A model generated the notes under the pieces. It was not told the origin of the DNA, did no database searches, and saw only the letters and a list, made by a program, of their open reading frames with translations. 64,000 nucleotides of DNA, from assembly GCA_027604705.1 (NCBI GenBank), contig JADHYV010000006.1, positions 496,001 to 560,000 on the forward strand, given 5' to 3'. Made by a program: the position numbers and the translations under genes. The stretch's first letter is position 1, and each line of letters begins with the position of its first letter. Source of the DNA: Allomyces arbusculus (Eukaryota; Blastocladiomycota; Blastocladiomycetes; Blastocladiales; Blastocladiaceae). Of the stretch, positions 9,908 through 20,563 are shown piece by piece.

Positions 9908-11425
9908 TCAGTGTTCATTCAGTTGCTGCCCACTCGATCCACCCGGACGACCAGTCTCACCCGCTTGTGGTGTTTCCAAATTGTCCACCGACCCGAGATC
10001 TAGCTGCCCCATCGTGTCGATGCTTGCGCGCCGCGCTTCGCCGCAGCTGCCGCTCGGCACTTTCTGCCGTGCTGCCGCTGCCACGGGCCCCACGCGCCGC
10101 CGGTTCCTCACCCGCGCGCGCACAATCATCTTGAACAGCGTCTCGACGACGAGCCAGCACGTCGTAAAACTGGTCGTCACGGCCATGCGCAAAAACGAAT
10201 TTTGCGCCGAGAGCGTGTTGTACGCGAGCTGCGCAGCCCAAATGACGAGGTACCCAGCCGTGAGCAACCAAAACGTCGTGCCGAGTGCGGTCTGGATCGA
10301 CTTGTCACTGCTCGTGTTTACCGGCGTCGTGCGGCGTGTTGCCGAGACGCGAAGCGACGAGACAAGAGAGCGCGACCGAGAGACGCCTTGGGCGGGAGGT
10401 TGAGCGACGTCGGGGACCTGGAGACTACTCGACCCGCGAGCAGCTGCCGGAGCGGTCGTGGGCGGAGCAGCAGAGGCGCCGTCGGCGGTGCTGGACACGG
10501 CGCTCGTGGCAGCCGTCGAGCCCGTGTGCACGGTCGAGGTGCTAGTTGGTGCAGCACGGACCGGCTCGGATGCACGCCGCCAACGATTCCATTTCGACCT
10601 TGGTCCTTCTTCGCCGTTACAGGTCACAGGTGGCGTTCTGTGACACGCGAGCGCGACGCGCACGCTGTAGGCGGTCATGACCAAGGCAGCAATCGGGAAG
10701 ATGGTGTTGACGTAGAGCAACACACTCCACCACCGCGACTGCGACGAGGTGTTTTTGTTCCAGTCTGTCGCCGGGGCGAGAAGCAGGTTACCCGCGATAA
10801 ACGGCGGCGTCAAGAGCAATACAGCGGCTATGGCCGCGTACCACATGCGATCACGCACGGCTTGCGACTTGAAGCACAGACTCGCAACACGGAGCGTGAT
10901 AATGAGCAGCGACAGGCCGCCGACAGGGAAAAACAGGATCGACCGCGCTGTGTAGTACTCGGGCCAGATCGGAACGACGGGAAATGGTGCCCTCAGGACC
11001 GTGATGAGCGCATTGGTCGTTTCGCCAACGATGCAAATCGCCGCAAGTATGAGCAGTTCGAGTCGGCCGTCGCTATCGCCAAGACACCGGGATCGGCGCC
11101 GAACAAACTGAGCAGCACGCGTATCAGCAGCCGCGTTGGCTGAACTGTTCTTGGTGCGTCGTAGCGATGGACGCGAGAAAATAGAATGCGACGAGATGGA
11201 TTTGCTGGTGCTCGAAACAACATTGATAACGAGTGCAAACGCTAGCAGACTCAAGACCCACGACGTGACGATGAAGATGCGCGTCAAAAGTGTCTCGTTG
11301 GGCGGGATCGTGATAGCGCCTTGAAACGACCGGAGTGACAGGCGAGACTGATCGCCAGCTGTGCTTGGATGGCGACTTGAAGCGTGCTGCAGTGCGGCGA
11401 GTGGTGGAGAATCGTCGGCGTGCAT
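9908..11425 (-). CDS. Seven-transmembrane receptor-like protein, paralogue B
   Basis: Single-exon frame of 505 residues, closely related to the protein at 276-1988. It begins with a hydrophilic head, then IPPNETLLTR and segment 1 (about 48-72). GRLELLILAAICIVGE opens segment 2; YYTARSILFFPVGG and SLLIITLRVASLCFKS form segment 3. Segments 4 and 5 follow (LLLTPPFIAGNLLLAPATDW; WWSVLLYVNTIFPIAALVMT), then a Ser/Thr/Ala-rich loop of about 130 residues, segments 6 and 7 (TTFWLLTAGYLVIW; FLRMAVTTSFTTCWLVVE) and a basic tail. The same exonless structure and the TPPFIAGNL and WW.VLLYVN blocks make this the nearest relative of paralogue A. Function is unknown; a plasma-membrane sensor is inferred from topology only. 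Its stop lies at the very edge of the duplicated P-loop block. Confidence 0.8.
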   Translation of the reverse strand: MHADDSPPLAALQHASSRHPSTAGDQSRLSLRSFQGAITIPPNETLLTRIFIVTSWVLSLLAFALVINVVSSTSKSISSHSIFSRPSLRRTKNSSANAAADTRAAQFVRRRSRCLGDSDGRLELLILAAICIVGETTNALITVLRAPFPVVPIWPEYYTARSILFFPVGGLSLLIITLRVASLCFKSQAVRDRMWYAAIAAVLLLTPPFIAGNLLLAPATDWNKNTSSQSRWWSVLLYVNTIFPIAALVMTAYSVRVALACHRTPPVTCNGEEGPRSKWNRWRRASEPVRAAPTSTSTVHTGSTAATSAVSSTADGASAAPPTTAPAAARGSSSLQVPDVAQPPAQGVSRSRSLVSSLRVSATRRTTPVNTSSDKSIQTALGTTFWLLTAGYLVIWAAQLAYNTLSAQNSFLRMAVTTSFTTCWLVVETLFKMIVRARVRNRRRVGPVAAAARQKVPSGSCGEARRASIDTMGQLDLGSVDNLETPQAGETGRPGGSSGQQLNEH

Positions 11426-12082
11426 TTCTTGTCAAGGAGTAAACGTGTGCTGGCCCTTGAGTTGGCCCTCGAAGTTGTGAGCATTGCGAGTATTGCGGGC
11501 GCTTGTTTTTGTCACGATCGGGCATGAGGGACTTGGTGTCCGAGGGCCAACTCGGCAGTCACGTTGCCAAGAGTGCCTCTTGTGAGCAGCCGGCGATTGG
11601 CATCCAACAGCCTGCCACATCGGGGACAAAGCCGCATGGCTGCTTTCGGACGCGTGCGTGGTCATGATCGGACCGTTTGCGGCAAGTTGGGCTCGTTAGT
11701 GTTCTCATCCTTGTGGTGGCGGCTCGCAGATTGAACCGGCAGTTAAGTTGCCATGTCGTGGTGGAGACGCGACACGCGTGGAGACGTGTTTGTGATCACA
11801 GTCACATCGCGTCCGTGTGTGTAACGCTGGAAGAAATGCGTCGGCCTTCCCAGGTGCATAAACTGACAAGGATTGTGCAAGGGGCCAACGATTTCAATTC
11901 CAAGCATTGCTGATGTCATGACGGGCGCAGAGGTGTGGTGAAGGCAAGTATTTCTCAAAAAAACAAAAAATAAAAAAATAAAAAAACAAAACAACCGAAG
12001 GACTGTACCGTGATGTCTCCCAACTTGATACTCGACCAGACAGTGAGCCCTCAACGAGAATCATCCTGCCGCTCCAGTCATT
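11426..12082. other. Intergenic interval between two co-oriented seven-pass genes
   Basis: No coding signal. It contains an A-rich stretch of about 40 nt (11955-11994, AAAAAAAC/AAAAAATA units) and presumably holds the promoter of paralogue B on the minus strand. Confidence 0.6.
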
Positions 12083-14029
12083 CTATTGATTTGGATCCGT
12101 CTCGCTCGATTTCCCTGCTCCACCAGCAGTCTCTCCCGTCGGCGTGCCACAGTGCGAGCCCCCACTCGGCTCTGGTTTGCATTCATTGACATCATGGCCT
12201 GGATCAACAGCTTCGTCTGCTTCTCCAAAGTCAACGTCAATCTCATCACCCTCCGCGAGAGCATGCAGTCTACCTATACTGGTCGCGGCCGTAACCGACT
12301 TGGCCTTCTTGCCAGGCTGACCGCCGTCTGATAGCGCACGGGCAGTGTCCGTGCGAGGAGCTAGCGTTGTACTGCTTCGCCTCCGCGCAAGCGACAGCTC
12401 AACTGAATGCACCGTCTCTTGGCCCGCGGACGTGCGCCGTGCAGCCGTAAGCTTGGCGAGGGTCGGCCACGACGAAACAGCGAGCTGGCCCATGGATGTG
12501 ATGCTGTCACCGTGGTTGGTCGAATCCGTCGCCTCGAGCCCGGCCGACTTGTCAGTGCTCCTCTTCAATCGCGTCGTGACGTTTGACACGTCGGCGCGGT
12601 GAGTGACGCGCGCCTTAACAATCAGCTTGAACAACGACTCGATAATCAGGCAGCACGCCGTGACAAGCGTCGAAATGCTCATTCCGAGAAAGAGGTTGAC
12701 CGTAGCCAGAGAGTGAAAGAGGAATAGGACCGCCCACCCGGCGACGTACGCGGCCGTCAGCAGCCAAAACGTGAATCCGAGGTGCGATTGAATCTGGTGG
12801 GCCGAACGAAGTCGGGCTGGTTGCGCAATGGCGGGTGTCGGCACTGCGGGCGCCGGCATTGCGGGTGCTGCAGTGAGGACGCCGCTGGTCGAAGCGAAGG
12901 CACAATTGGTACTAGCCGATATTGATGCCGAAGCGCGCGTCGTGTTGGCCGAGAGCGACAGCGCTTGTGTCGTATTCGACGACATGGACACGCCAATGCT
13001 TGAGTTCCCCTTGCCAACGTTATCCACCGTGTGGTCGTGCAGCGTCGTGATCATCGCGACCGTTGGGCCACTAGGTGGCAGTTGCTGCGATTTTAGTCGT
13101 AACAGGCGTGACCCACGCGCGGCGTCACACACCCTTTTCCACCACGACTGCGTTTCCTCGCGCCCAGGGGCCAAAAACAACGGAACAAGAGCCGCATGCA
13201 CGCTGCACACGGTCATGGCGCCGGCGGCGACCGGAAAGACGGCATTGATGAGGAGCAACAATTGCGAGGACCAATCTGTGCCAAAATCCTCGGCTGCGTT
13301 CCGGGACCAATCAACGTGCGGCGCCGAGAGGAGATTTCCGACAATGGAGCACGGCGTAATGATGGCCACAGTCACAGCAGACACGGTCCACAGCCGTTCT
13401 TGCAGCGCGAGTGACTTGAAACAAAGCGCCGAGACGCGAAGCGTGATGATGAGCAGAGACATGCCCGCAACCGGAGCAAATACGAGCATGCGAATTGTAT
13501 AGTATACGGGCCAGACGGGCACGGCGGGAAAGCTGGTGAACAGCGTAAATCCGAGCGCATTGGTTGCTTCAATGACAATGAAAATGGCCGACGTGAGGAG
13601 CAGCTCGAGTCGACCGTCGCTCTTGGCCATGAGCAACGGGGATGCGAACCACCGTCGCTTGACGCGAGTCGTCGTCGAATCGCACGAATGGTTGCTGTGA
13701 TAATGGCCGCCGTGTCGCTTACGCTCGTCGAGCACGATCCATACGACGACAATCAGCGCGACAATGCTGATCATCCAGGTCACCATGGCCGCAAAACGTG
13801 TCGCGAACGCTTCGCCGTCAGGGATCACGATGTATCCAAGTGGAGTCGATAGCCGGGGATCAGGTGTGCCTGAGGCTGCGTCTGCGAAGGCACTGCCCAC
13901 TTCCGCGCACGGCATGCCGGCTGGCGCGCTCTTGCCATTGATCATCGAGAAAACGTAGAAGGTGGGAGAGCGGGAGCGTGCGAGAATGAACCATGACGGG
14001 GGTCGACACCCGAGCCTGTTGCGGAGCAT
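12083..14029 (-). CDS. Seven-transmembrane receptor-like protein, paralogue C
   Basis: Single-exon frame of 648 residues, the most divergent of the three paralogues. Conserved blocks are IPDGEAFATR before segment 1, GRLELLLTSAIFIVIEATNA in segment 2, SLLIITLRVSALCFKS closing segment 3, TPCSIVGNLLSAPHVDW in segment 4, LLLINAVFPVAAGAMTV in segment 5, then a long Ser/Thr-rich loop containing four SANTT/SASTN-like repeats, and segments 6 and 7. The cytoplasmic tail is longer (about 150 residues) and ends acidic (DEIDVDFGEADEAVD). The likely start may be an internal ATG at about 13945 (MINGKS...), giving about 620 residues. The conserved TMGQLxLxS / SMGQLAVSS tail motif is shared with paralogues A (SMGQLEVVE) and B (TMGQLDLGS), so the tail carries a conserved short motif. 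Confidence 0.78.
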   Translation of the reverse strand: MLRNRLGCRPPSWFILARSRSPTFYVFSMINGKSAPAGMPCAEVGSAFADAASGTPDPRLSTPLGYIVIPDGEAFATRFAAMVTWMISIVALIVVVWIVLDERKRHGGHYHSNHSCDSTTTRVKRRWFASPLLMAKSDGRLELLLTSAIFIVIEATNALGFTLFTSFPAVPVWPVYYTIRMLVFAPVAGMSLLIITLRVSALCFKSLALQERLWTVSAVTVAIITPCSIVGNLLSAPHVDWSRNAAEDFGTDWSSQLLLLINAVFPVAAGAMTVCSVHAALVPLFLAPGREETQSWWKRVCDAARGSRLLRLKSQQLPPSGPTVAMITTLHDHTVDNVGKGNSSIGVSMSSNTTQALSLSANTTRASASISASTNCAFASTSGVLTAAPAMPAPAVPTPAIAQPARLRSAHQIQSHLGFTFWLLTAAYVAGWAVLFLFHSLATVNLFLGMSISTLVTACCLIIESLFKLIVKARVTHRADVSNVTTRLKRSTDKSAGLEATDSTNHGDSITSMGQLAVSSWPTLAKLTAARRTSAGQETVHSVELSLARRRSSTTLAPRTDTARALSDGGQPGKKAKSVTAATSIGRLHALAEGDEIDVDFGEADEAVDPGHDVNECKPEPSGGSHCGTPTGETAGGAGKSSETDPNQ

Positions 14030-14352
14030 TCGCGTATTCGATAAACTCGACCGAATTCATGGAACGTCGCTGGATTTCGGCAAAGTCGAGAGAGGACAAC
14101 GACGGTCGTGGGTTGCAAGAGAGAGCCTGGACCATATCCTGAAGATCCAGGAGACTAATGTAAGTGCGCTGCGTGAGAATCAGTTCAAAGAATCGAAACA
14201 AGCCACCCGGCGAGAGACCCGCGAACAGATGGACAAAGCCCAGCCCGAAAAAGCCTTGTATTCACCTGTCAAAGCGCAAGCGTCTCAGATTCCCAAGCGT
14301 GCTTCCAGGCCAAGTTCAATCACCATTTTTACACACAAAATATATCCCACCG

Positions 14353-17300
14353 TCAAGGCGAACCGCTAAGTGTCGCAGTCGGCCCAAGAGTCTTCCGTAC
14401 CGTGCCCCCTCTGTGGTCCGTGGCCGCAGTGGCCTGCAGCGCCGACGAGCCACGACGCGTTATACCCGGCTGTTTGGGCTTGATCAAATGCGTTAACGTC
14501 GCGACCCAGTGCTGGGCGATCGCCACGCGGCCAGTTTGCACGACGTACTCCGCATCGCGCGTGCGCAGGAAAAACTGGCGCGGGTCCAGGTCTGGGTCGC
14601 GGGACGAGGGTTGAGGGGACGAGGTGCTCGTCGACAATGGCGCGTTGGTAGAAGTTGAAGTCGTCAAGGACAGAGTCGGCGCGGCGAAAGAAAGCCGCGT
14701 CATTGACGGCGAGGATGAGGGCGAAGGAGCCGGCGAGAGCGAGGGCGCAGCGAGTCGCGACTGCTGATGCGTGACGCTCTCCACGTCGACCAGCCGAATG
14801 GTCGCAGCATCGTGAGCATACATGTGCTAGGTGGAAACGACACGTGTCAATCCAAGGTTTCTTGACCACCACGTAACAGAAAGCTATAGGAAAAAGGGCA
14901 CCTTGGCGTTGTTCGCCGTCGGGACCATGACGAGGAGGTGCCCCATATTTGTCAAGTCCGCCTGCAGCACGAGTAGCAGCGTCACATTGACCCAAGGCGC
15001 AAACGCGCGGGACCACAGACATCTCCACCATACGCGACTGACGCGGCGCACGGCCAAATGTCGACCGAGCATGCCGACAATGTCGGACCCACCAAACGAC
15101 AGCGGGTGCAGTGACTCGGCATCCGGCCATGAGACCACCGTGATGGGCACAACGCGAGGGACCGGTTCGCACGGCGCTGCAGCGGCCGTATCGGACACCA
15201 CCACGATCGGGCTACTAGGTGTCGTCGCACTTATGTCTGGTCCGCCAGCCCCACCGCCCACTTGGCCCAGCGTCGGTGCAAGGATCCGAGGCCCTCCTCC
15301 AATTGCCGGCACGTCGAGCATGGCGCCTTCGCCCGTCGCCTGAATAAAGTCATTGTCATCTGGCAGCGACACGTGCGACCACTGGCCACTGACCCACGTT
15401 GTGGCCGCCGCCGGAACGTCAAGCATGCTGGAATTGATAATCGGCCGCCGGCGCAAGGAAAACCACGACCGTCGGCGATAGGGATGCGCGCCCACTCTGC
15501 CGGATGATGTTGCGATAGCGTGCGTCCGCGCGCCACGTGCAGCGACTGGACCCTCCACGCTCAGCCCTGCAAGCACTTGCATCGCGGGACGCACGGCGTA
15601 TATGGCCACGCTCGAGACGAGTGCGGTCGAAAGAAGCAACCGCGCAACCAGGTCGGCCACCAGGTAGTCGAGCGGATCGACGAGCAGCAATGGCAAAACA
15701 ATTGCGTGAACAGTCGCGGTCAGAATGCAGGCCAGAGCCAGTGCAGCGGCCGCAAACCACGCGTTGCGTGCATCGCCGGCAATCGTGAATGCGGACCGCA
15801 CGCGGAAGGCGACCCCGGCCGTCGACGCGGCGAGGACGAGGCGGAACACCGCACTCGCGCGCGCAGCGGCAGTCGACAGTGCCAGCGGCGTACAAATGGT
15901 GACAAATGACGCGGGCGAGACGTCAATGTCCAGAAGCTCAGTCCTGGTCGTGGACGTGGCCACGGCCAGCATGGCAAGAATGGTGGAGACAGCGATAATC
16001 GTCGACCCGAGCGCGACCAGAGCCTTGTCGGAGACGGAGATGCGCACGAGTCGGGAAAACATGACGAATGCAACGTTCGGGTTGAAAAAGACGAGGTAGA
16101 GCCGCCATGCCTTGGCGAGAATCCCGGAAAGGGCGACAGCGAGACCAATTTCAGTCAATGCGCTCGAGGCGCGGCAAGTTCCAGCAGCGTGCGGGGTCAC
16201 AAGATACGGTAACGTGACGCCCGCTCCTGCGATGCCAGCACCAACGGTCATGGTGATCAGGGTGCCAGGCGACTGGACACGGAGAGACGGCGTGCGTCGG
16301 AGCCACCAGAGGATCACTGTGCTGCTGACGAAGTAAGCGAGCAGAATGGCGAAAAGAAAAAGCGTGATGGTCGGGATGGGCGAGTACTTTCTTGCGGAAA
16401 GATGCATCCGAACTACGATGTGATAACTCACAGGTGAGAAACGGCTGTGAACTGCAGAAACGGACTCGCACGAACCAGACATTGGTGGTGGAATCATGCT
16501 GCTCCACTTGCCCTCGAACTCTTTGACCCACGAACAGGCCATGTCGGCAATTTCGCTCGGCGTCGGGTGTGACTGCATCATGAACGCCATGTCGGCAGCG
16601 TCAAGCGTAAATAGCTGCAGGAACTCGCGAAGTGCGGGTTGATCGTGCCGCAGGCTCGAGCGCGCCATCTTGCCCAGAAACTCAACGGGCCAGTCACATG
16701 CGAGGTAAGAAGCGCCGTTGGCGGGCAGCACGAGCGACGCATTGAACCGATCCCAGCAGCGAGGTTCGGGTTCCTCGAAATGCACCTTGACAACGGCATG
16801 CCCCGCGAGCAGCGGATCTGGGATCCAATAGTAGAACAAGCACGTCGAGTTGGTGGTCGTTGACGTGATGCACGCGTTGATCGTCGTCGAAAACTTGTCG
16901 GTGCCAAGATAGACGATCGTGAGAGGGAGCGCGAGCGACACGATGCGCTGCTCGTCCTCGCCCTTGTTGTAGTCCGGAATCGGCATGTAGACTTCGCGAC
17001 ACACGACCGCGTTGGGACCCGCGCACCACGGCGGGACAAAGACGCCGTCGGTGCACCATGACTCTTGGCAAAGATAGTTGCCAGCTGCGTCGCGGCCGGG
17101 CAAGGTCGAGTTGGCGAGCGGGAGGAGGGCGAGGACGGCCGGGTCGCGGAGAGAGCGCCACGAGCTCAGGATCAAATGCGGATGCGCATCGGCAATAGCT
17201 TGAGGGAAAAACCACGAGATTTGGCCCGTGTACCGCAGCGACCCGAGCTCCTCGACAACGCCTCGTCGCATCACGTACTACATACGCGAACCAGTTGCCC

Positions 17301-17852
17301 ATGGATAGTCAGTCAAGTAACAGAATTGGAGTGGCCATTCCCTCAGCGCTCACCTCCGCAACGAGCGCACCCATATCGGACGACCACATCTCCAGCACTG
17401 CGTCCGACGCCCCTGCCGCAAGTCGCCGAAACCCACCATCCTGGTTCGAATAACCGACCAACACGGTTGGTACGCCAATCACGTCTTGAAGCAAGAATGC
17501 GGCGACCATCGTGGTCAAGTTGGAGCTGGGAAACAGCGACAGAATGACGGCATGATGAGCATCATCGCTTCATGGGCCGTTGCTTTTGGAAAATGCGTAA
17601 GGCAAAGCACCTCGTCCAGAGACCATATTCAAGCGTGAAGAGTGAGAACGACGGCCGCTTGACCATCAATACAACCTCGTCAGCGGGTCCCCGCCAGCCA
17701 TATTTGATGACCTCGGACCGGTTCAAGCAAACAGGAACTTGATTGACCACTCCGTCCGCGTCTACTGCAAATCCAAGTACGAGCGTAACCGAAACCGAAG
17801 CCAGGATGGCGGCGAGGAGAACAATAATCATGATCACTGTTCGCGACGGCAT
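14353..17852 (-). CDS. Class C GPCR with an OpuAC-type (betaine-binding) ectodomain
   Basis: Four exons on the minus strand: 17852-17611, 17525-17354, 17277-14902 and 14826-14353, 1087 residues. All joins keep frame; introns are 85, 76 and 75 nt. Exon 1 encodes a signal peptide or anchor (MPSRTVIMIIVLLAAILAS). Residues about 30-400 resemble periplasmic glycine-betaine-binding proteins: an AAFLLQDVIGVPTVLVGYSN block, a LAAGASDAVLEMW block, VxELGSLRYTGQISWFFP, FYYWIPDPLLAG and a closing helix pair ending WVKEFEGKW. Residues about 438-710 form a seven-helix bundle of the metabotropic glutamate/GABA-B class, best seen in CRASSALTEIGLAVALSGIL followed by AKAWRLYLVF. The cytoplasmic tail has a GARTHA-to-SRVW region and a possible PH-like fold across the last intron (RQFFLRTRD...HWVATLTHL). 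Role inferred: a surface receptor for a small osmolyte-like ligand. Exon 4 is less certain; without it the protein ends at 14884. Confidence 0.8.
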
Positions 17853-18635
17853 GGCGAGAATCTGGTAATGCGCACACGAGGCTTGGTGCTTGTCGCGAGT
17901 TGAGTGACGACGAGCTGTCCAAATCGGCTGGCGTTGCAGCGAAGGAATCTTGCCGCATTGCATTGGTGGACGTGGTGACGCTTCGCGCCGCCCATGACTT
18001 GACGTCGACTCGCCGTCGTGAATGGTATTGGTTGTGGACGGAAATTGCTCGTTTTCTGCGATCATTTTGCCGTAACTTACTTGCAGGCCAACGGCGAGAC
18101 ATTGGCGAGAGCAATGCGTTATCGAAGCATATCCTTGCGCCCATCCGATCACAATGAACAATCGGAGTGCAGCAAGTTGAATTGGCGTCTCGTCCGCGAA
18201 CTCCGCGCTCCATCATTCATCACCACCTGAGCGCGACAGTGCAATTGCTCTTGTTGACACCAACGAACATCGTCATCCGATGTGCAAAAAGTCATTGGCT
18301 CGGCTTTTCGCCGGGCGGCAGGGACAGACCGCGTCATAGCCCAGCCAGGCAACATTCTCGAACAAAATCAAGAGCTCATCATGGCGTTCCGCAAGACCGG
18401 GCGTCCACAAAAGACGCCACTGCGCGCACACGGGGCGCATGTGCTGGTTGTGCTGGCTTGGCCCCCTAGGCACAGAGGTGCACTCAACGTGGCCAAGGAT
18501 GCCGAGGGATCCCCAAAAACGTCTCAGCTTTTCCTCACTCCTCTTCCTCCTCTGGGCACGTCAAGCAAGGAGCGACAGACTCGAGATTAACCACGACGCT
18601 CAAGCTTGGTTGCCAGTGGCCCCCACCAAACGACA
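17853..18635. other. Divergent intergenic interval
   Basis: No supported gene. It separates the class C receptor (minus strand) from the first Cys-rich membrane protein (plus strand), so it should hold both promoters. I see no TATA box or repeat that stands out. Confidence 0.5.
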
Positions 18636-19974
18636 ATGATCGCCATGCGCCGCTCACGGCAGTCAGCATCTCGTACAACGCTCTGGTCCATGGTTGTCGT
18701 CATTCTGCTCCTGTTTCCCGCGCTCGTTCATGGTGTTCTCCTCGCGCCCTGCGCGTCTGACAAGGATTGCGACACGAGTGCGTTCTTTGAGCACTGACTT
18801 GCGCACAGCGATGACAGCGCTCATCCTGACACAACAAACGCTCTCCAACATTTGACCAGCTTCGGAAGAGTGCGCGGCGGCTAATGATAAATGTATGCCC
18901 AAAACGTGCACGGGCCCCAAAGGGACGTGTATCGATTATGTACGTTCGCCTTTCTGCACCAAACAGGACGATCGTGGCAACCCATTTCCGTCGCTGATCC
19001 TCGACTTGGTTTGCTGTCACCGGTAGGACTCTAGCACGTACTGCAACGCGGCGTACTCGTGCGTGCGTCGGCTCAGCGCCGGCGACATGTGCTCGACGTT
19101 CAAGGGCAAGAACGATCCGGTCTATATGAATGCGAACCAGTGCCAAGACGGGTTCACGTGCGACACGGCGTCCAGCAAATGCATTCTCTCAGGCCGCTCC
19201 ACCAACACGACGTCTACGTCCTCGCCTTCGTCGCGCACAACAACACCGGTCCCGTCCGCAGCCGCATCGGCGCCGACATCCGCGCCGTCTGGGACGAATA
19301 GTACGACGGGGCAGACGGTGGACAACGCGGGGTCGAGCAGTGGGCTTACGATGGCGCAGATCCTGATTATTGTCGCCTCCGTTGTTGCGGGTTTGCTCCT
19401 CGTCGTGTTTGCGATCCGGTGGCGCCGCAATCCCAAGGCCGCGCAGGATGCTCACCATTCACCGGTGCCCGCGCAAATTCCGGTTGGGTCACAGGCGAGT
19501 CCGCCGGTGAACGCTGCTGCTACAAGCGCGGGCAGTTCTGGTGCTGGTGCTCAACTCGTACCGGCCAAGGCGACGCCGCAAAATGAGCCCACGACCGCGC
19601 CCGCTACGTTGAGCAACATCCGCCAGCCCATGACGTCGGTTGTGGTGGTCGATACGGCATTGCCGCCACCGCCACCGCTTCCAGTACGAGATAACCGGAA
19701 CGAGAATGTGTCCAGCGCGCCTGCTTCAGGCGGGCAGCGCGACCTCCCCGCTCCTCCCGGCACCGTCGCAGTCGCAGTCGACCCGGATGTGCCCTTCCTG
19801 CCAACGTCGGGGCAGCAGGCTGCCGTTCCGGATCCGCTCTTCCTGCCGACATCAGGACCGCTGACGGTCGTTCCGGATCCGCTTTACCTCCCAACGACGC
19901 CCGCACCTGCGCGTCAGCCTGTCGTGGACGACGAGTTGTTTCTGCCGCCGTCGCAGAGTGCACCTCGCAGCTGA
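18636..19974 (+). CDS. Single-pass Cys-rich membrane protein with FLPT tail repeats, paralogue 1
   Basis: Exons 18636-18777, 18860-18939 and 19027-19974 give 389 residues; introns are 82 and 87 nt (donors GTGCGT and GTACGT). A signal peptide (LWSMVVVILLLFPALVHG) leads into a compact Cys-rich ectodomain: CASDKDC, EEC, KCMPKTC, GTC, YC, SCVRR, MC, QCQDGFTC and KC. This resembles the spacing of small disulfide-knot modules. A Ser/Thr-rich stalk follows, then one membrane helix (ILIIVASVVAGLLLVVFAI) with a basic stop-transfer RWRR. The cytoplasmic tail ends in four spaced repeats of the form D(x)PLFLPT or DDELFLPP. The exon structure, phases and the 74-residue length of exons 1+2 are identical in the next gene, so the two are tandem duplicates. 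Function is unknown; a cell-surface adhesion or receptor role is inferred. Confidence 0.75.
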
Positions 19975-20563
19975 TTTATTCCGCAGGGTTGATTTGCATC
20001 TCTAGAAAAAATAGATGGATCTTCCACAAGCTCGTCTGGGTGACAATACTCATTCTCCAGTACCTGGTGCCGTTGTCAGACAGCACGAGTCGGCCAACCA
20101 AGAAGAAATGTCTCATTGAATGCCATGCGCTTGCAGCCGGAAAAATCTATGACAATGGAAGACTCCTCACTTGTTTCACCTTTCGCATGTTTCAACCAAA
20201 AATGAAAAAGAGGACACGTCCCTGGCACCCTGTGACAAGGGTCGCCACACTGACGTGCGCCATGGTAAAGAAATGTTCTGGACGAAAACTTCAGTTCATC
20301 CAAATATTACGTTCTGCCTACGCTCCGTCGACAACGTCCTTGCGCTCGCGCGCGCACGCTCCACACGTATCAACGTCGCCGCGCGCGTGGAGGCACGACT
20401 GCCGCTGCAACAGGCAGCAAGCGCGCCATTGTTTCCTCCATCAATCGACGATCTGGACTCGATCTCCAGCGAAGCTGCAACAACAACCACACGACGTGCC
20501 AATCTACGACCAGGTCGAAAGTGTGACAGACCGGATTATCCCCTGCGGTCTCGCGAGTACAGG

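Noticed and set aside
16578-17302. Long open frames overlapping the class C receptor in other frames
   Set aside because: Shadows of the receptor exon; only the receptor frame shows conserved blocks.
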